Positions 43,252 to 54,758 of a stretch of DNA of 64,000 nucleotides are shown here, piece after piece. Location of the stretch: assembly GCA_002286715.1 (NCBI GenBank), contig NSJX01000062.1:1-64000 (forward strand), given 5' to 3'. Numbering within the stretch: position 1 is the first letter of the stretch; each line of letters starts with the position of its first letter. Source of the DNA: Dentipellis sp. KUC8613 (taxonomy: Eukaryota > Basidiomycota > Agaricomycetes > Russulales > Hericiaceae). The notes under the pieces are model-generated. The model was not told the DNA's origin, searched no databases, and worked only from the letters and a program-made list of their open reading frames with translations. A program made the position numbers and the translations under genes.

Positions 43252-44626
43252 GCCGGAACATTTGTATTTCGCGACTGCTCAGGAAATAGCGCTGCCCCGA
43301 TTAGAAACCTGTCAAGTGAAGCGCTGAATTACTTCCTAGAAGACGCAGAGCGCCTTCACCGTTCCCCTTGCGTCGCGAGGCTATGCTCATTCTTGGACGA
43401 TCGGTATTCTCTGGGAGTAAGGCGCGGAGGAAACGCAGTTACGGGAGATACAGACTGAATAGCTGAAGCTTGGGGCGTCGTCCAAGAAGCTGCACGTGTC
43501 CTTCGTAAGTCAATTCGATAACGGGTGATCGCATTGTAATGATGCGACAGAACATTGCGCGTCGGAACCGGAAGCTCTGTGAAAGGCAGCTTCTGGAAGA
43601 GAGGCTGGTGGATCGCAGCCCGTTGCGGGCTTGGGGGAGCAGTGGAGGGGCGAAACCTACTTCAGAGGTTTTGTTCGTTGCTTATAGGCAGATCAGCGCC
43701 CTCTGCTTTTGGAAGGTCATCATGATGCTGTTGTGTATCCAAATAGAGATGGGTTCATAAAGGTGAGGCGTGCGCAAGCGGCCTGCAATTGGGGGTTGTA
43801 GGTACGTCGGTGGTGATTACCATAATGCTGATGCGGGAAGGGAAGAATAACTGTCCTTGGCGTCAGTACATTTCGGAAAGACAAATTGGAGATGTGTACC
43901 TTGCGTAGCTGCAACTGGAGGGCTCTGCCTTTATTGGCTGCACAGGTGGTCTCTACGTTTCCGCCGCGCTGCGTATGCGTTTCGCGGTATCCTTCTGTTG
44001 GGAATGAAATAGTACAGTCCAGCTGTTACGTCGGGCGCGGTGTTTCATTCACCGACTCGCAGTCTCCAAGGAATGGACAAAATAGGTAAGCGTCGTAAGG
44101 CAATTCGTCCAGACGTATGTCTCGTAGGGCTTCCTCACCAGCACTCCTGAGGTCGGCCCGATGAGACAGCCTTCACTGTGGCCGGTAGGAAGAGGTGATC
44201 AACCTCCTCAGTTGCAAGTCTTGTCCGCATGCTGTGCTGCAAAAACTCGACATACCGATGAAATGCTGGATAATCGACGGCCTGCGCATCACAGCCATCG
44301 AGACAGCCTTGTCTCGAAGGGATCAATAAACCGGAAAGCGACCCTACAGCCCGCATTGCGGGTGCGGGGGCCAACAGTGTGAAGACTGTGCAACAGTGCA
44401 AAGAGCGGTGTGCATCCGGCATTTCTTGTTCTGTGTTGCCCCGACGAGAACAAGTGAACGTGTCGTGTCACGGTGTAGAGGAAGGCTTGTCATTGGTCCA
44501 TGGACCACCGCCTCTTCGCTTAGTCATCGTCTCCTTCGGCCTGAAAAGTCGAAAAAATATTGCGAACCCTTGTTCATCCTCCCACCACCACCTCCCCATC
44601 CTCCATCCTCTCCTCATCTCCTAACA
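43252..44626. other. Intergenic, divergent promoters, 1.4 kb
   Basis: This stretch separates the membrane-protein gene from calcipressin. Short frames only. A CCACC/CCATCC-rich pyrimidine tract precedes the calcipressin ATG. Confidence 0.45.
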
Positions 44627-45403
44627 ATGCCGGGCATTTCCATCAACACTGAGCCTTCCTCGACGCGTCCTGCTTCGCCGCAGCGTACGAACACGCTCGT
44701 CATCACATCCCTCCCCGCGCCGTTCTTCCATCCACTCGTCATGCAGGCTTTGCGAGATCATTTCGAGATATTCGGGGCGATTTATGCTTGGGCACCACTG
44801 CGTGCCTTTGCACGCGTCATTGTCGTGTTCTATGACGAAGAGCACGCTGAGGAAGCAAAGGTGCATTGTGACGGGCTGCAGGTCGACGCGACCCCGGAGA
44901 CGTGCGTATTTTCCAACTTCTTCTACCCGACTTCCTTCCCTAACTTTCAATCATCTCTCAGCGACGAGTTTGTGATCCGGGTATATCGCGGCGACCCGAC
45001 ACCCATCGAGAGTGTACCAACGCAGCCCCGCGAAGGGCCGGACCCACATTACCTGTACCCGCCTGCCATCGAGAAGAACTTCCTCATCTCGCCACCAGGC
45101 TCGCCGCCCGTAGGATGGGAGCCTATCAAGGAGGAGCCGCCGAACGCTACACCACTTGCGGATGATCTCATCGCCGCTCTTCGCAAGCTGCAGCTCGTTG
45201 AGCGACAGATCGTCGGCCCCCAGGTGCTCGTGGAGCCCGAGGAGGGCGCAGGCATCGGCGTGTATGTCGAGGACTGCGATGCCGGACCCGAGTTCGGCGA
45301 CATGGATGGTGAGAGTGATTGGACGTACGGAGACGACAACCCGTCCCGGATGAAATGGCGTCCTACACCGACTGCGCTGCCGCCGATGTGTGCTGCGAGT
45401 TAG
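44627..45403 (+). CDS. RCN1: Calcipressin (regulator of calcineurin)
   Basis: Calcineurin-binding regulator of 238 residues from exons 44627-44901 and 44962-45403. An N-terminal RRM-like fold has TLVITSLPAPFFHP, FGAIYAWAPLRAFARVIVVF and EEAKVHCDGLQVD. The diagnostic motif FLISPPGSPPVGWEPIKEEP matches the FLISPPxSPPVGW segment of all RCAN proteins, whose serines are phosphorylated to switch its action on calcineurin. The acidic C-terminal part (VEPEEGAGIGVYVEDCD) corresponds to the tail that contacts the phosphatase. The 60-nt intron keeps the frame open; splicing at ACC joins ATPET to DEFVIRVYRG, as expected for the family. Confidence 0.93.
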   Translation: MPGISINTEPSSTRPASPQRTNTLVITSLPAPFFHPLVMQALRDHFEIFGAIYAWAPLRAFARVIVVFYDEEHAEEAKVHCDGLQVDATPETCVFSNFFYPTSFPNFQSSLSDEFVIRVYRGDPTPIESVPTQPREGPDPHYLYPPAIEKNFLISPPGSPPVGWEPIKEEPPNATPLADDLIAALRKLQLVERQIVGPQVLVEPEEGAGIGVYVEDCDAGPEFGDMDGESDWTYGDDNPSRMKWRPTPTALPPMCAAS

Positions 45404-46116
45404 AGGTCTCGTACGCTATCATTTTATTCTTTTCGCTATGGGTGAGTGTCTCCCCTCTACTCTTGTGCGCGGTTCGTGGCCGCGCGCTATCGGGATGATC
45501 ATCTTCTCAGACCTGTACCGATCTCTTCGAGATTTGAGGATAGAGATATATTGCCTATAACTTCTGAACTTTCTTCGTGCTTTCTGATTTATCCAGAACG
45601 TTCGCTGACTTCCTATTTCTAGATCTCTCGTCGCTGCCGTCATTCTGTATACCACCATCCCACGCTGTCGTCATCCTACCCTCGTAAGTGTCATTTTTCC
45701 TTCCCTCTCCTCTACGATGAGACAAACTCAGACCTGTTCTGCACCCTTGTGGAGAAAACTTGATATTGCCTTTTTATTCTGATCTTTCTTCGTTCGTTTC
45801 ATGGTCACTGAGAATACATTCTGACGTCCTTCCTCTTGCAGGTCACTCGTTGCCGCCTTCGGCCCTATGTTACTTCTGTATTCTTTGGACTGTGGGATCT
45901 ATGTCCCTGTAATTTTATGGAACCTATGTGGTGTATGATTCTTGTACGATAGCTATGATACATTGTCGCATATTTTTTAGACGCTATACATGGATGCGGC
46001 TGGTTTTCACCTGTGATTATTATTGTGTGCGACGTCCTGCTATGGAGGATATTGACATTGCAATGCTGAGGTAGCTACCTATCGTACAGTCAGGACTGCC
46101 GAACGTCGGTGGTCTC
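45404..46116. other. Convergent intergenic with imperfect tandem duplication
   Basis: Two related segments of about 200-250 nt (about 45440-45660 and 45690-45890) share the order GACCTGT..., TATTGCCT, a pyrimidine tract and a CTAG/GCAG followed by TC(A/T)CTCGT(C/T)GC(T/C)GCC. They may belong to a long calcipressin 3' UTR. No protein is apparent. Confidence 0.4.
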
Positions 46117-47078
46117 CTAGACTCTCAAGAAACTCCCCAGGACGTTCAAGTATCGTTCTGTTTCCTCTATGAAGGGCATATGACTGCTCTCCGCAAACTG
46201 CACCCACTTCACCCTCGGGATGCGCTCGAATAAGGGCTGCACACATTCGTCCTGGGCCTCGTCGTACGCGCCGTTGATAACCAGGGTCGGGTACTCGATG
46301 GTATGTAGCTGGTCCACAATCGACCAGGTCTTCAGCGTCCCGATGACATGGAACTCGGATGGCCCAGCCCTATAATCCAAAAAGCGAGGTAAGACAGGAG
46401 GGGAAGGAGTGAGCAGGAGGCCGCGCACATGGTATGGTAGACCGTCGGATCCTGCGCCATCGTCTCGAACGAATCGTTCAGGTCCTTCGGCCACGGCTGC
46501 ACCCTACACACATGCTTCGCATAAAACACCATCATGCCCTCCTGGTACTCCTTGTCCTCCGTCGTGCCCGCCGCCTCGTGCCTCTTCAGCATCTCGCGCA
46601 GCTCCTCGGGCAGCGCCTCGAGCAGCCGGTTCGTGCACCTCTCCCACAGCGGCATCGACGCGAGGCTGTCCGTCAGCACGAGATGCTTCAGGCCCGCGGG
46701 GCGCCGCCGGACCGCGTACTCCGCCGCGAGCATGCCGCCCCACGAGTGCCCGAGCAGGTCGAAGTCGCCCGCGATGCCGAGCTGCGCGAGCACCTGGTCG
46801 AGCTCCGCGACGAAGAGCTCGACCGACCAGAACGAGGCGGGCTTGGCGGGGGCGTGCGAGGAGCGCCCGATGCCGGTCTGGTCGTAGAAGACGACGGGCG
46901 TGTTGTGCGATGTCGCGAGCGCGGCGAGCGGGAGGAGGTAGTTGTGCGCGATGCCGGGCCCGCCGTGTAGGAGTACGAGGGGGCGCACGCCGTTTTGCAG
47001 GTCGCCGACGATTTTGTACCAGGTTTTGAACTCTTCGCCTTCGTATTTGAAGTCGACGTATCCGGTCTTGGTGGCCAT
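46117..47078 (-). CDS. Proline iminopeptidase (alpha/beta hydrolase, S33)
   Basis: Serine peptidase that removes N-terminal proline from peptides, 300 residues, from minus-strand exons 47078-46429 and 46369-46117. Hallmarks: oxyanion-hole VLLHGGPGIAHNYL, DQTGIGRSS, nucleophile elbow DLLGHSWGGMLAAEYA, a cap region rich in charged residues, INGAYDEAQDECV with the catalytic aspartate, and FAESSHMPFIEE with the catalytic histidine. All three catalytic residues are present. There is no signal peptide, so it is likely cytosolic. In fungi this subgroup is often annotated as L-amino-acid amidase/prolyl aminopeptidase. Confidence 0.9.
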
Positions 47079-48192
47079 GGCGGTTTCAGGTGTGTGTCAA
47101 GGTTTCGGAATCAACTTGGGTGGAACATTGGCACAAGCATGAGAACGTATGAGAGATGCAAATGCGACTACAACGCACCTGGGTCCTGGATGCCTAGTGT
47201 GAGCGAATAGATAGGTGGAGAGAAAGCTGAATAACACCAGGCATTATAAGCGGATGCAGAAACGCAAGGATCTTCGGTCTCCGGATGGCCCAGGGTCAAT
47301 TTAGACGCAGCACGGCTGCTATGGTGAGATCGTGCATATGAGACAGGTGGGCAGATCGCACAAAGATAGTAGCTTATCACCGAACGCCCATATTGCATGC
47401 ACAGCTGCAAAGGGGGCCCGGATCGTCCTTCCACTCTCAGGCTGCTGCGGTGGCCGTGACAAGCGCTGCGACCTTTCCAGCTTCTCCGCGGAGACGGTCC
47501 TCCTATCTCGGATTCATGGTCAAGATGAGTGAATGCTGACAGGTTCAGGGAGCGTCAATCGAACAGAGGCGCATGGTCGTTGATATCGTCCTGCGATATA
47601 CAGCTTGGTATCGCTGATCCTGCTCAATAGCGGTGCTGTACTGTCAATGGTTGGTCAGATAATCGAGGTTATCAACCCTTGCCATACGAAACTGAGATGC
47701 ACGGCGGTTTGCAGGTATTTGGAGAGCTCGGCGAAGAGACTGTTAACGTGAAGCAAGTTTGACTTCAAGCTTTTATACTTTGAAGCCGTGGCAATTGTGA
47801 CCAAAGCAAAATTACGTGAGTAACCCAGACCAAGTTCAACTGTTGAACAGAACGTTGTTATAACGTTGATGGAACATTGAACTCTTTCCTTGCCGTGCAG
47901 CCGACGGCTACCATTCTGCCGGGCTATTGTCCACAATGTCATTGTGGCCGGTGCAATTCGTGTTGTGGACGCGGGAGTTCAATTGTTCAATAAATTGGCG
48001 ATATAATCCGTACGTTCTCTTCTACTCTTCCACTCACCACTGGTAGTCGTGCAGTTTGGCCCATAATCGACCAACGGAATCGAAAAACGCTCAAAGTAAG
48101 GGGCCCATTCTTTCCCCAGCGTCTTCCGTCCTTCATTTATTCACCTTGGTATTACTTAATGTCAGAAACGTCGAACTCCAGTTAACACAAAA
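47079..48192. other. Intergenic, divergent promoters, 1.1 kb
   Basis: AT-rich towards 47750-48000, with a dense group of short dyads (GTTCAACTGTTGAAC at 47834-47848 and two AACGTT sites just after). No gene was recognised. Confidence 0.45.
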
Positions 48193-49557
48193 ATGAGCAC
48201 TGCGAATGCCACAAACGACCCCGGGACTGATGCTTTTGTAGCTTCGTCGCCTATCAGCATGGTTCCTCCCAAAATACTCCCCGTGGAAGTTATCGAACGC
48301 ATCTTGAAGTATGCGACCTCCTTCCCCGACGACCTGGATAGCGAGGTCAAAGATCCGTTCACAACGCCAGACCACGGCCTTGTCCCGCTTTACAACCACA
48401 AGATCGCCGACATGAAGGGCGCCTTTGCCCTGAAGCACAGAATACTGGTCCTTTCCAAAGGTTGGTACAAGCTCCTCGCCGGCTCGCTGTACGAAGTCGT
48501 CGTCGTCAAGCGTGGCAAACAGCTGGCAGCCCTCCACCGCATCCTCCTGGAGGACCAGTGCGCCGCCTACGAGCACATCCGCGTTACCCTCGCCCAAACG
48601 ATCCGCCACCTGACCATATACGCAGAATACGGATGCGTAGGTGCCGACCAGGATCCAGTGAAAGAGGAGCTAGACCAACTCGCCGACATATTCAGCTGGG
48701 CAATCCGTGTGAAGATCCTGACCGTCCAATGGCGATGCCTCAATAAAACCAAGGTCCAGGAGCTCCCTCCGCGCTGCGTGAATGCCATCAGCTGCATCTG
48801 GACGCTCGAGAAGGTGCATTTCGACGGGCTGCAGCCGAACGCGGTCGATGCGCGCGATCTCGTGCACAGGTGTCCGCATCTGCGCACTTTCATCGTCACG
48901 GGAAAGGAGCTCCTTAATGCCGTTGTCTCCCCCCGGCGCCTCGTTATGAAGCCAGGAATCAAGTTCTTCACGCTCAACGCGCTGTGGAAGATCTACAAGG
49001 ATGAGCCCGTTGAGCCCAACCCCACGCTCAAGATATTACACATCCCTATCGGGAGTCCGCCCAACCAGATGCAGAAAGCCGTTAGATGCAGGGAAGCATT
49101 CCTATCAGCGCAAGGCCGGCACCTGCAGACTGTATTCCTAGAAGTCGACTTCACGAACGCACTCACCACGCTCGAGGAAACGCAGAGCTGTGTCGACCAG
49201 CTGGACAAATACTGCACCAAGCTAGCCCGTCTCGTCTTCATCGCCCCGACCCTGTGGTTCTTCCCGCATGTGAAGAGACTTCCGCCGACGCTCTCGTATA
49301 TTGGGTTCTGGACACCCTGTGCGTGGGCACTGGACCGCTACTGGAACCATTTCTTCGTCGAGCTTGCAGAGCTCACGCGCGAGGACGTACCGATGCTGAA
49401 GGCGTTTCGTTTGCTGGATTGTGACCTGGTAAAAGACTTTCGGCGACAGCTTGCCGAGGGGAAAGATGTAGGTGCAGAGCATATCCGCCGGTGCATATTC
49501 CGCGTCGAGGACCATGAGGGGGACGAGATGCTCCCTGCAGGCCTGCTCAAAGTGTAA
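48193..49557 (+). CDS. F-box-like protein
   Basis: Probable SCF adaptor of 454 residues in a single exon. A 28-residue N-terminal extension precedes the F-box core KILPVEVIERILKYATSFP. A charged loop, then LVLSKGWYKLLAGSLYEVV, links to an irregular leucine-rich region. The family block appears as LQTVFLEVDFTN...YCTKLARLVFIAP...LPPTLSYIGF. The C-terminus IRRCIFRVEDHEGDEMLPA is nearly the same as in the gene at 5-1364, making these two the closest pair. The first ATG (48193) gives an uninterrupted frame. Confidence 0.82.
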   Translation: MSTANATNDPGTDAFVASSPISMVPPKILPVEVIERILKYATSFPDDLDSEVKDPFTTPDHGLVPLYNHKIADMKGAFALKHRILVLSKGWYKLLAGSLYEVVVVKRGKQLAALHRILLEDQCAAYEHIRVTLAQTIRHLTIYAEYGCVGADQDPVKEELDQLADIFSWAIRVKILTVQWRCLNKTKVQELPPRCVNAISCIWTLEKVHFDGLQPNAVDARDLVHRCPHLRTFIVTGKELLNAVVSPRRLVMKPGIKFFTLNALWKIYKDEPVEPNPTLKILHIPIGSPPNQMQKAVRCREAFLSAQGRHLQTVFLEVDFTNALTTLEETQSCVDQLDKYCTKLARLVFIAPTLWFFPHVKRLPPTLSYIGFWTPCAWALDRYWNHFFVELAELTREDVPMLKAFRLLDCDLVKDFRRQLAEGKDVGAEHIRRCIFRVEDHEGDEMLPAGLLKV

Positions 49558-49644
49558 TTCTAGGCAGTAGTCCATTCATGTACAATAATTTAGCTGGAAA
49601 TACAAACGAGTGTGTGCGACAATCGACAGTCCATTCCATGGTAC

Positions 49645-51348
49645 TCATTGGAAAATGAGACCCACGATGTAAGCTATGAGCAGCATGACAGCAGCAACGA
49701 GGCCGTAGACCCAGGTAGGCGTAGGCACTCTGCCCAGCGCAACGACCTCCGTTAGAGAATGCTCCAGCGCCTTCGCCATCGCCTCCATCCCGAAATTCTC
49801 CCGCGCCCGTGCTTGTGAGCGTTTCCCGAGCTCGCTCCGTTCTTCAGGAGACATGCTGATGATCTCCTCAAGAGCAGCAGCCCAGACTTCCGGGTCTGGA
49901 TGCCTGAGCCAACCTGTTCTCTCCTTCGCAGGCTCGTCAAGCACACTTTCCGTCGGGCCACCGCTGTCGCATGCGAGTACGGGTAGTCCACAGACCATGG
50001 CCTCCACCGGGCCAATACCGAAGTGCTCATTCGTGGGGGTGTATAGCAAGGCAACAGTGGAAGGGGCAGAGAGGAGTGTTGCACGCTGTGGCGTAGTGAA
50101 ATTGAGGAGAAATATAATGTCGGGATTTTCTGGTGTGAGGACGAATGGAGGGATATTGGTGTTTGAGCCAGGCGGCTTGATGACGTCGAAGGTCAGCGAG
50201 CTGGATTTCGCGCGGTCGATCAGACCTGCGAGTGTCATGATGTTGTCTTCGACGCGCGGGTCGTAGCCGCCTGTTCAAGGAATGAGATTACGAACCGATA
50301 TAGTATGCACTAAGCGTACCTGAAATCACGAGACGGGCGTTTTTGAGGACATTAGAATTTTCTTTGTTCGCGAGTCTTGTTCTCAGAGCAGAAAATGCTT
50401 CTACTGCCAACATGGCATTTTTCTTCGCTTCAAAACGGTTGATTGAGACAAATGTTGGCCGATCTCTGTTCCAGGAGTCAGAAGATGCGGAAGCCCCAGG
50501 GCTCTCTACTCACGATGTAACCTGAGCAACGTCGGGATCGCCCGTGCGTCCTGCCTGAGGCTCGTATGCGGCAAGATTGATACCAGGATATACGACGCGG
50601 GGTGTTTGTTCTATGGAAGGAAGATGTAACTTGAAAACTCGAGATGTGAACTTGGAATTCGCGAAGATAATATCCGCGCTCCCTCCATGGAACGGCTTCA
50701 GCTTCAGCGCTGTATCAATCTTGATACTATCTTACCTGTAGTCCTCTCTTCTAACCAGTCCATGGGAAGTCGATAAAGCTGCTTCAGCAGACCGCCCTTC
50801 TTCATCTTGCCTTCGACATACGCTCCGTTCGCAAGAAGTTTATCCGGGAAATGGCAATAGAAAGCGACCCGCACTCCAGTGAATAGTCGAAGTATAGGGA
50901 CACATGTCGACAGAATATCGACGAAGTAGATGTCATACGAGGAACCCTCATGCTGGATGAGGTACTTGGTGAGGTGCAGTTGGCGGGCATGTGCAAGTGC
51001 GGAATGGAATTTGCCCTTGAACGAGCGGGGGAATGGTGATACGATATGGCGGATTTTCAGAGTACCTTGATGGGGTTCAATACTGAGGGTGGCATAAAAA
51101 GAAGGTGACTCACCGTCGCGTGTCTCGTCGAAGCAATGGCCCGGGTCATGGTAGGAAGTGTAAATCACTACGTCATGGCCAAGTTTCTGAAGTCCTAGTG
51201 CTGCATCGACAACCAGACGTTCAGCACCACCTTCATCAAGAGTGATTCAGCCTTTCTCTACCCACACAAACAAGGTATCCCTCGACTGACCGATGCCCAA
51301 GTCAGGGTGTATGAAAGCAACGCGCAGCTTTGAGGGTCCTGATGCCAT
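49645..51348 (-). CDS. ALG2: Alpha-1,3/1,6-mannosyltransferase Alg2
   Basis: ER glycosyltransferase (GT4) that adds the second and third mannose to the dolichol-linked oligosaccharide on the cytosolic face. Multi-exon minus-strand gene starting at 51348 (MASGPSKLRVAFIHPDLGI|GGAERLVVDAALGLQ). Blocks in order: GHDVVIYTSYHDPGHCFDET, FYCHFPDKLLA, FANSKFTSRVFK, VVYPGINLAAYEP, INRFEAKKNAMLAVEAF, LVISGGYDPRVEDN, and the GT4 E-X7-E motif EHFGIGPVEAMVCGLPVLA. A C-terminal hydrophobic anchor (VYGLVAAVMLLIAYIVGLIF) ends the protein, as in fungal Alg2. The gene is complete and in-phase where checked. Confidence 0.93.
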
Positions 51349-51730
51349 CGGTACGAGATGCGCGGTTCGATTGACCGCGTTTCCTTATCAAAAACAAGGT
51401 ATTCTTCCTGTACAGAAAGTGAAGTCAGCTACCTTCCGAACGTTGGAGACTAAAGAGCGTGTTGAATCTGTTGAGCGTGATGAAATGCGGGCGATACGTG
51501 GCTGTAGACTTGAGATGACCCCGAGGGCGGGTTAGGTGTTATGACCACATTGCCAATGGGCGCCTATACCTTCATTATAACTTGAACCCGGGCTTCAAGT
51601 CGACTTCAAACACTTCGGAACACTTCGCTACAACATCTGTATACACAACATAGGTATGCATCATCGTAATAGTATTCTCACGAAGCGCTAAATTATCCAA
51701 AACCACTGAGAAGCAAGTGTAGGCTGATAA
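51349..51730. other. Intergenic ALG2 to SnoaL-like gene
   Basis: Divergent promoters in 382 nt. A weak TATAA lies near 51576. Nothing else was seen. Confidence 0.45.
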
Positions 51731-52230
51731 TGGCGACACCAAGCCGATCCGAGCTTATCGACGCTTTCAACGCATTCATCGGTGCTCTCGCCAGCGGCGG
51801 AGATATGGCCAACATCGTCGACCATCTCTCTAAATCCCAGTCTCCAGAGGTGATCGAGTACGGTCTAACCTTCCTGGCGCCGTTTCTCGGACGGCCATTC
51901 GTCGGAGCGGAAGGGGTCGCCAACTACTTCAACACCATCGGAACTCTCCTGACGTGGAAAGATATGGGATACTCTGAGCACGTAGTGGATCCCGTGGCGC
52001 GCAAAGTCTCGGCGAAAGGGAAGGCAACGTGGACGTGGAAGAGCACTGGACAGTCGTGGCCAGAGACATTCACCACCACCGTGGATTTCGACGAGGAGCT
52101 CAAAGTGACGAGATATCAAGTCTGGGCTGACTCAGGTGCTGCGTATCTGGCGTCGAGAGGGGAATTGAGGAACGCTGAGGTGAGTGACTTTGTTGCTGAA
52201 GCACGCGTATATCGCGATGAAACGATATAA
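51731..52230 (+). CDS. SnoaL/NTF2-fold protein
   Basis: Small cone-fold protein of about 166 residues; SnoaL-like members are cyclases, isomerases or have no known activity. It begins SRSELIDAFNAFIGALASGG and includes YGLTFLAPFLGRPFVGAEGV, ATWTWKSTGQSWPETFTTTV and FDEELKVTRYQVWADSGAAY, the alternating strand pattern of this fold. There is no signal peptide. A GTGAGT donor follows GCTGAG near the end, and an AATCAG acceptor lies after the stop. Splicing there would replace the last 15 or so residues with a two-residue tail. It is unclear which form is made. Confidence 0.7.
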
Positions 52231-52387
52231 TCAGGAGTCATAGGAAGGGTCATATCAAGTATAATCGCAAAGGAAAGATGTATTTTGAAAGCGGACGACA
52301 GCAGTGTAACGCAAATTTGTTCCTGTAGCATTCAGTCATATCAACACCACTCCTGATCACCCTATGAATCTCTACCAAGAACTCAGA

Positions 52388-54135
52388 TTAATTTGATTTA
52401 TTGATCTTCAAGGTAAACCCTTTGAACCAGGTATACTGGTCCTTCGGCGTTGCGTACTGTGGATCATGACCTCCAAAGAATGTACTGACGAAGGAGATAT
52501 ATCAGATATTTCTGCGAGCCGAACGATACGCAACCACGTACCTGAAGAAGATACCCGAGAATCCGATAATCTCCGTCGATGATACTTTCGCGTAGGTTTG
52601 ACCCTCTGCAGTCGCACCCTGAGGCTCAGAGGGCACGAGAATCCCCTGAACAATCCCTGTAGGCTCTACAACGTCCAGCTGAGTGACCGTCACCGAAGCC
52701 ACTGTCTCCGTCTCCGTGACCGTAGCAGCGGCCAAGGCTGGCTGTGATGCTGGCTGGGAGCTCGGCACATAGTCTTCGTCTACCTCTCCGACTGAAGCCA
52801 AGCCTTCCGATTGACCTATGTCAAAGATCGTCGCGTTTCCTAGCAGGCCTCCCAGAATGGGAGAAAGCAAGTCGCCGTCGTCGTCGTCGTCGTCTGGACT
52901 CGTTGGGTCGTCGTCGGCTGGGCTACCGTCGGTCGGGGTATTGCTGCTAGGCGGAGGTGTATTGTTACCCCGGTAGTATATGTCTTTCTGGCTGATCACC
53001 GCCTTTCCATTCACCTCGAGATAAAGCCCGCCGTCCTGCTGCCCCGGCGTATTCAAGGTGATCGTCTGCTTCACATGCGTCCACGCGCCTGGTTTGAAAT
53101 GGAAGGAGCCGCGAGCGAGCGAGAGCCCGTATGAAGACTCGCATACGCTTTGCGGAGGAAGTGAGCAGGTCGTTCTGGTCTGCTTGTTCTTCGGTGCGTA
53201 CTTAAGCTATGTGTTAGCGAACCGCTTCCTGGAGTAGGGTTTGAACGTACCAGGTACATCTCTCCCGCCCCATTCGGCCGCCACATCAACCGCGTACTGA
53301 AGCAATTCAAAGCATCGTCGCCTCCAGAACATGCATCATGGCCGCCATAGAGTCCCGGTAGCTTCCCACCCAGAACCCAGTCGAAGTCGGCAGGAAAGAA
53401 CACATCGTATTGCAGCGTCACGCTGAACGCGTTGCTCACGTCGATCGGGGACGCATAGAAGTCGGACCCACCCTGCGGCCTGCCGGCAGGGTTGATTGAC
53501 CCGCTGGGATAGAAGAGCTGCAACAGCGTTGGAGACGATGCCAATGTGTAGTATTCCTCGCTGGCGGATGAGGTAGGCTCCACATCGTTTCGGGAACCCG
53601 CAGGGATCGCGTTGACGAACTTGAGATTCTGTTCTCCAGAGGCGAACTTCGTGACTCTCCAGTCGCTGAGGTCGGTCATGCGCGACGGAGCAGCCCAAGA
53701 GGTCTTTGATCTGGCGCCTGGCATCGGGGTGAGCCCTTCAGATGGGCCATTGGTCACCGTGGAGGGTGGGGTGCTGTCTGTGCTTGTATCGGTGGGTGAC
53801 TCAATAGCGCCTGTGGGCGTGGTACTGGCGGTCTCTGCGGTCGTTGTTGGACTCGTCGACAAGGACGAGCCTACAGCTGAGCCGTCCACAGATGACGAGC
53901 CTGTAAAAGTGGAACTGACAGTATCGGATGTCGGGCTGGGGATTGGGAAGAGTATTGGTCCGTCGACAACCGAGGGAAGCGGGGGGTCGTCGGCGCTAGG
54001 GGACTCTCCGCTGCTGTTAGACGTCGAGTCCTGATCTGCCCATGAAGTCTGACTCGGCGCAGCAGGATCGAGAGGAAAGCAGAGCACTAGGGAGACTTGG
54101 AATGCTGCAGAAAAGATCGCAGCCTTCACCAGCAT
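52388..54135 (-). CDS. Secreted polysaccharide lyase family 14-like protein (copy 2)
   Basis: Predicted extracellular lyase of 548 residues, from minus-strand exons 54135-53251, 53206-52542 and 52484-52388. A signal peptide (AAIFSAAFQVSLVLCFPLD) and a long Ser/Thr/Pro mucin-like linker precede the domain. Shared blocks with copy 1: LGGKLPGLYGG, CFSTRLMWRPNGAGEMYL, SYGLSLARGSFHFKPGAW and the terminal FFGGHDPQYATPKDQ. Unlike copy 1, about 129 residues (about 52577-52963) of Asp-run and Ser/Thr/Pro sequence interrupt the domain between YLEVNGKAVISQKD and IIGFSGIFFSTFFGG. The first intron is only 44 nt. The substrate is unknown. Confidence 0.78.
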
Positions 54136-54758
54136 AATGCAATGAATGGGACATGAGGTTTTGGTGGACGCAGGCGAGCGTGTCCGGATATTCTTTTGGT
54201 TTCGACCAACTCTCGACTGGTCTGAAACTCGGAAACATGCATCGCTAGTCTCTTCTCTAACTGGATGCCAACGAATAGAAATATATAGGGTTATATTCGT
54301 GAATATTTACCTATGTAAATGGAAGCGGAGCCCAGTGTTAACGGGCCTCTCGTCATGTTAGCTGCAAATTTACGCCCGCTCCCTCCAAAACAACGACCCC
54401 ACATCTTAGCGTACCGTTCCAGCGTTGTTGCCATAGTAATTTGCTTCCGTTGTCGAGCAGCGAGCTTGTTAATTCTTCCTTCTTGCTGGGGGTCCCGGAG
54501 CAGGGGTGACCCGGGGTACCTGTCCGTCGAAACGCTTGTAGCGCCCGCGCTCCCACAACCCACTCCTGACCACCACTACATCAGCCGGTAGGGACGTGGC
54601 CGCGCGTGCAAATTGTATATATCCTGTAAGTCGGTATCGGCATCCTCATAAGACGGGAAAGCTAAGTCAATCGAGTCTTAAGGCGTGTATATAGAGTTCG
54701 CATACACCGGTACCGGCTAGCTTTCGACCTCGATCTAGCAACATCTGTGACGGCAATC
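54136..54758. other. Intergenic, divergent promoters
   Basis: A TATATAG at about 54688 precedes the plus-strand gene. No other feature was recognised. Confidence 0.45.
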
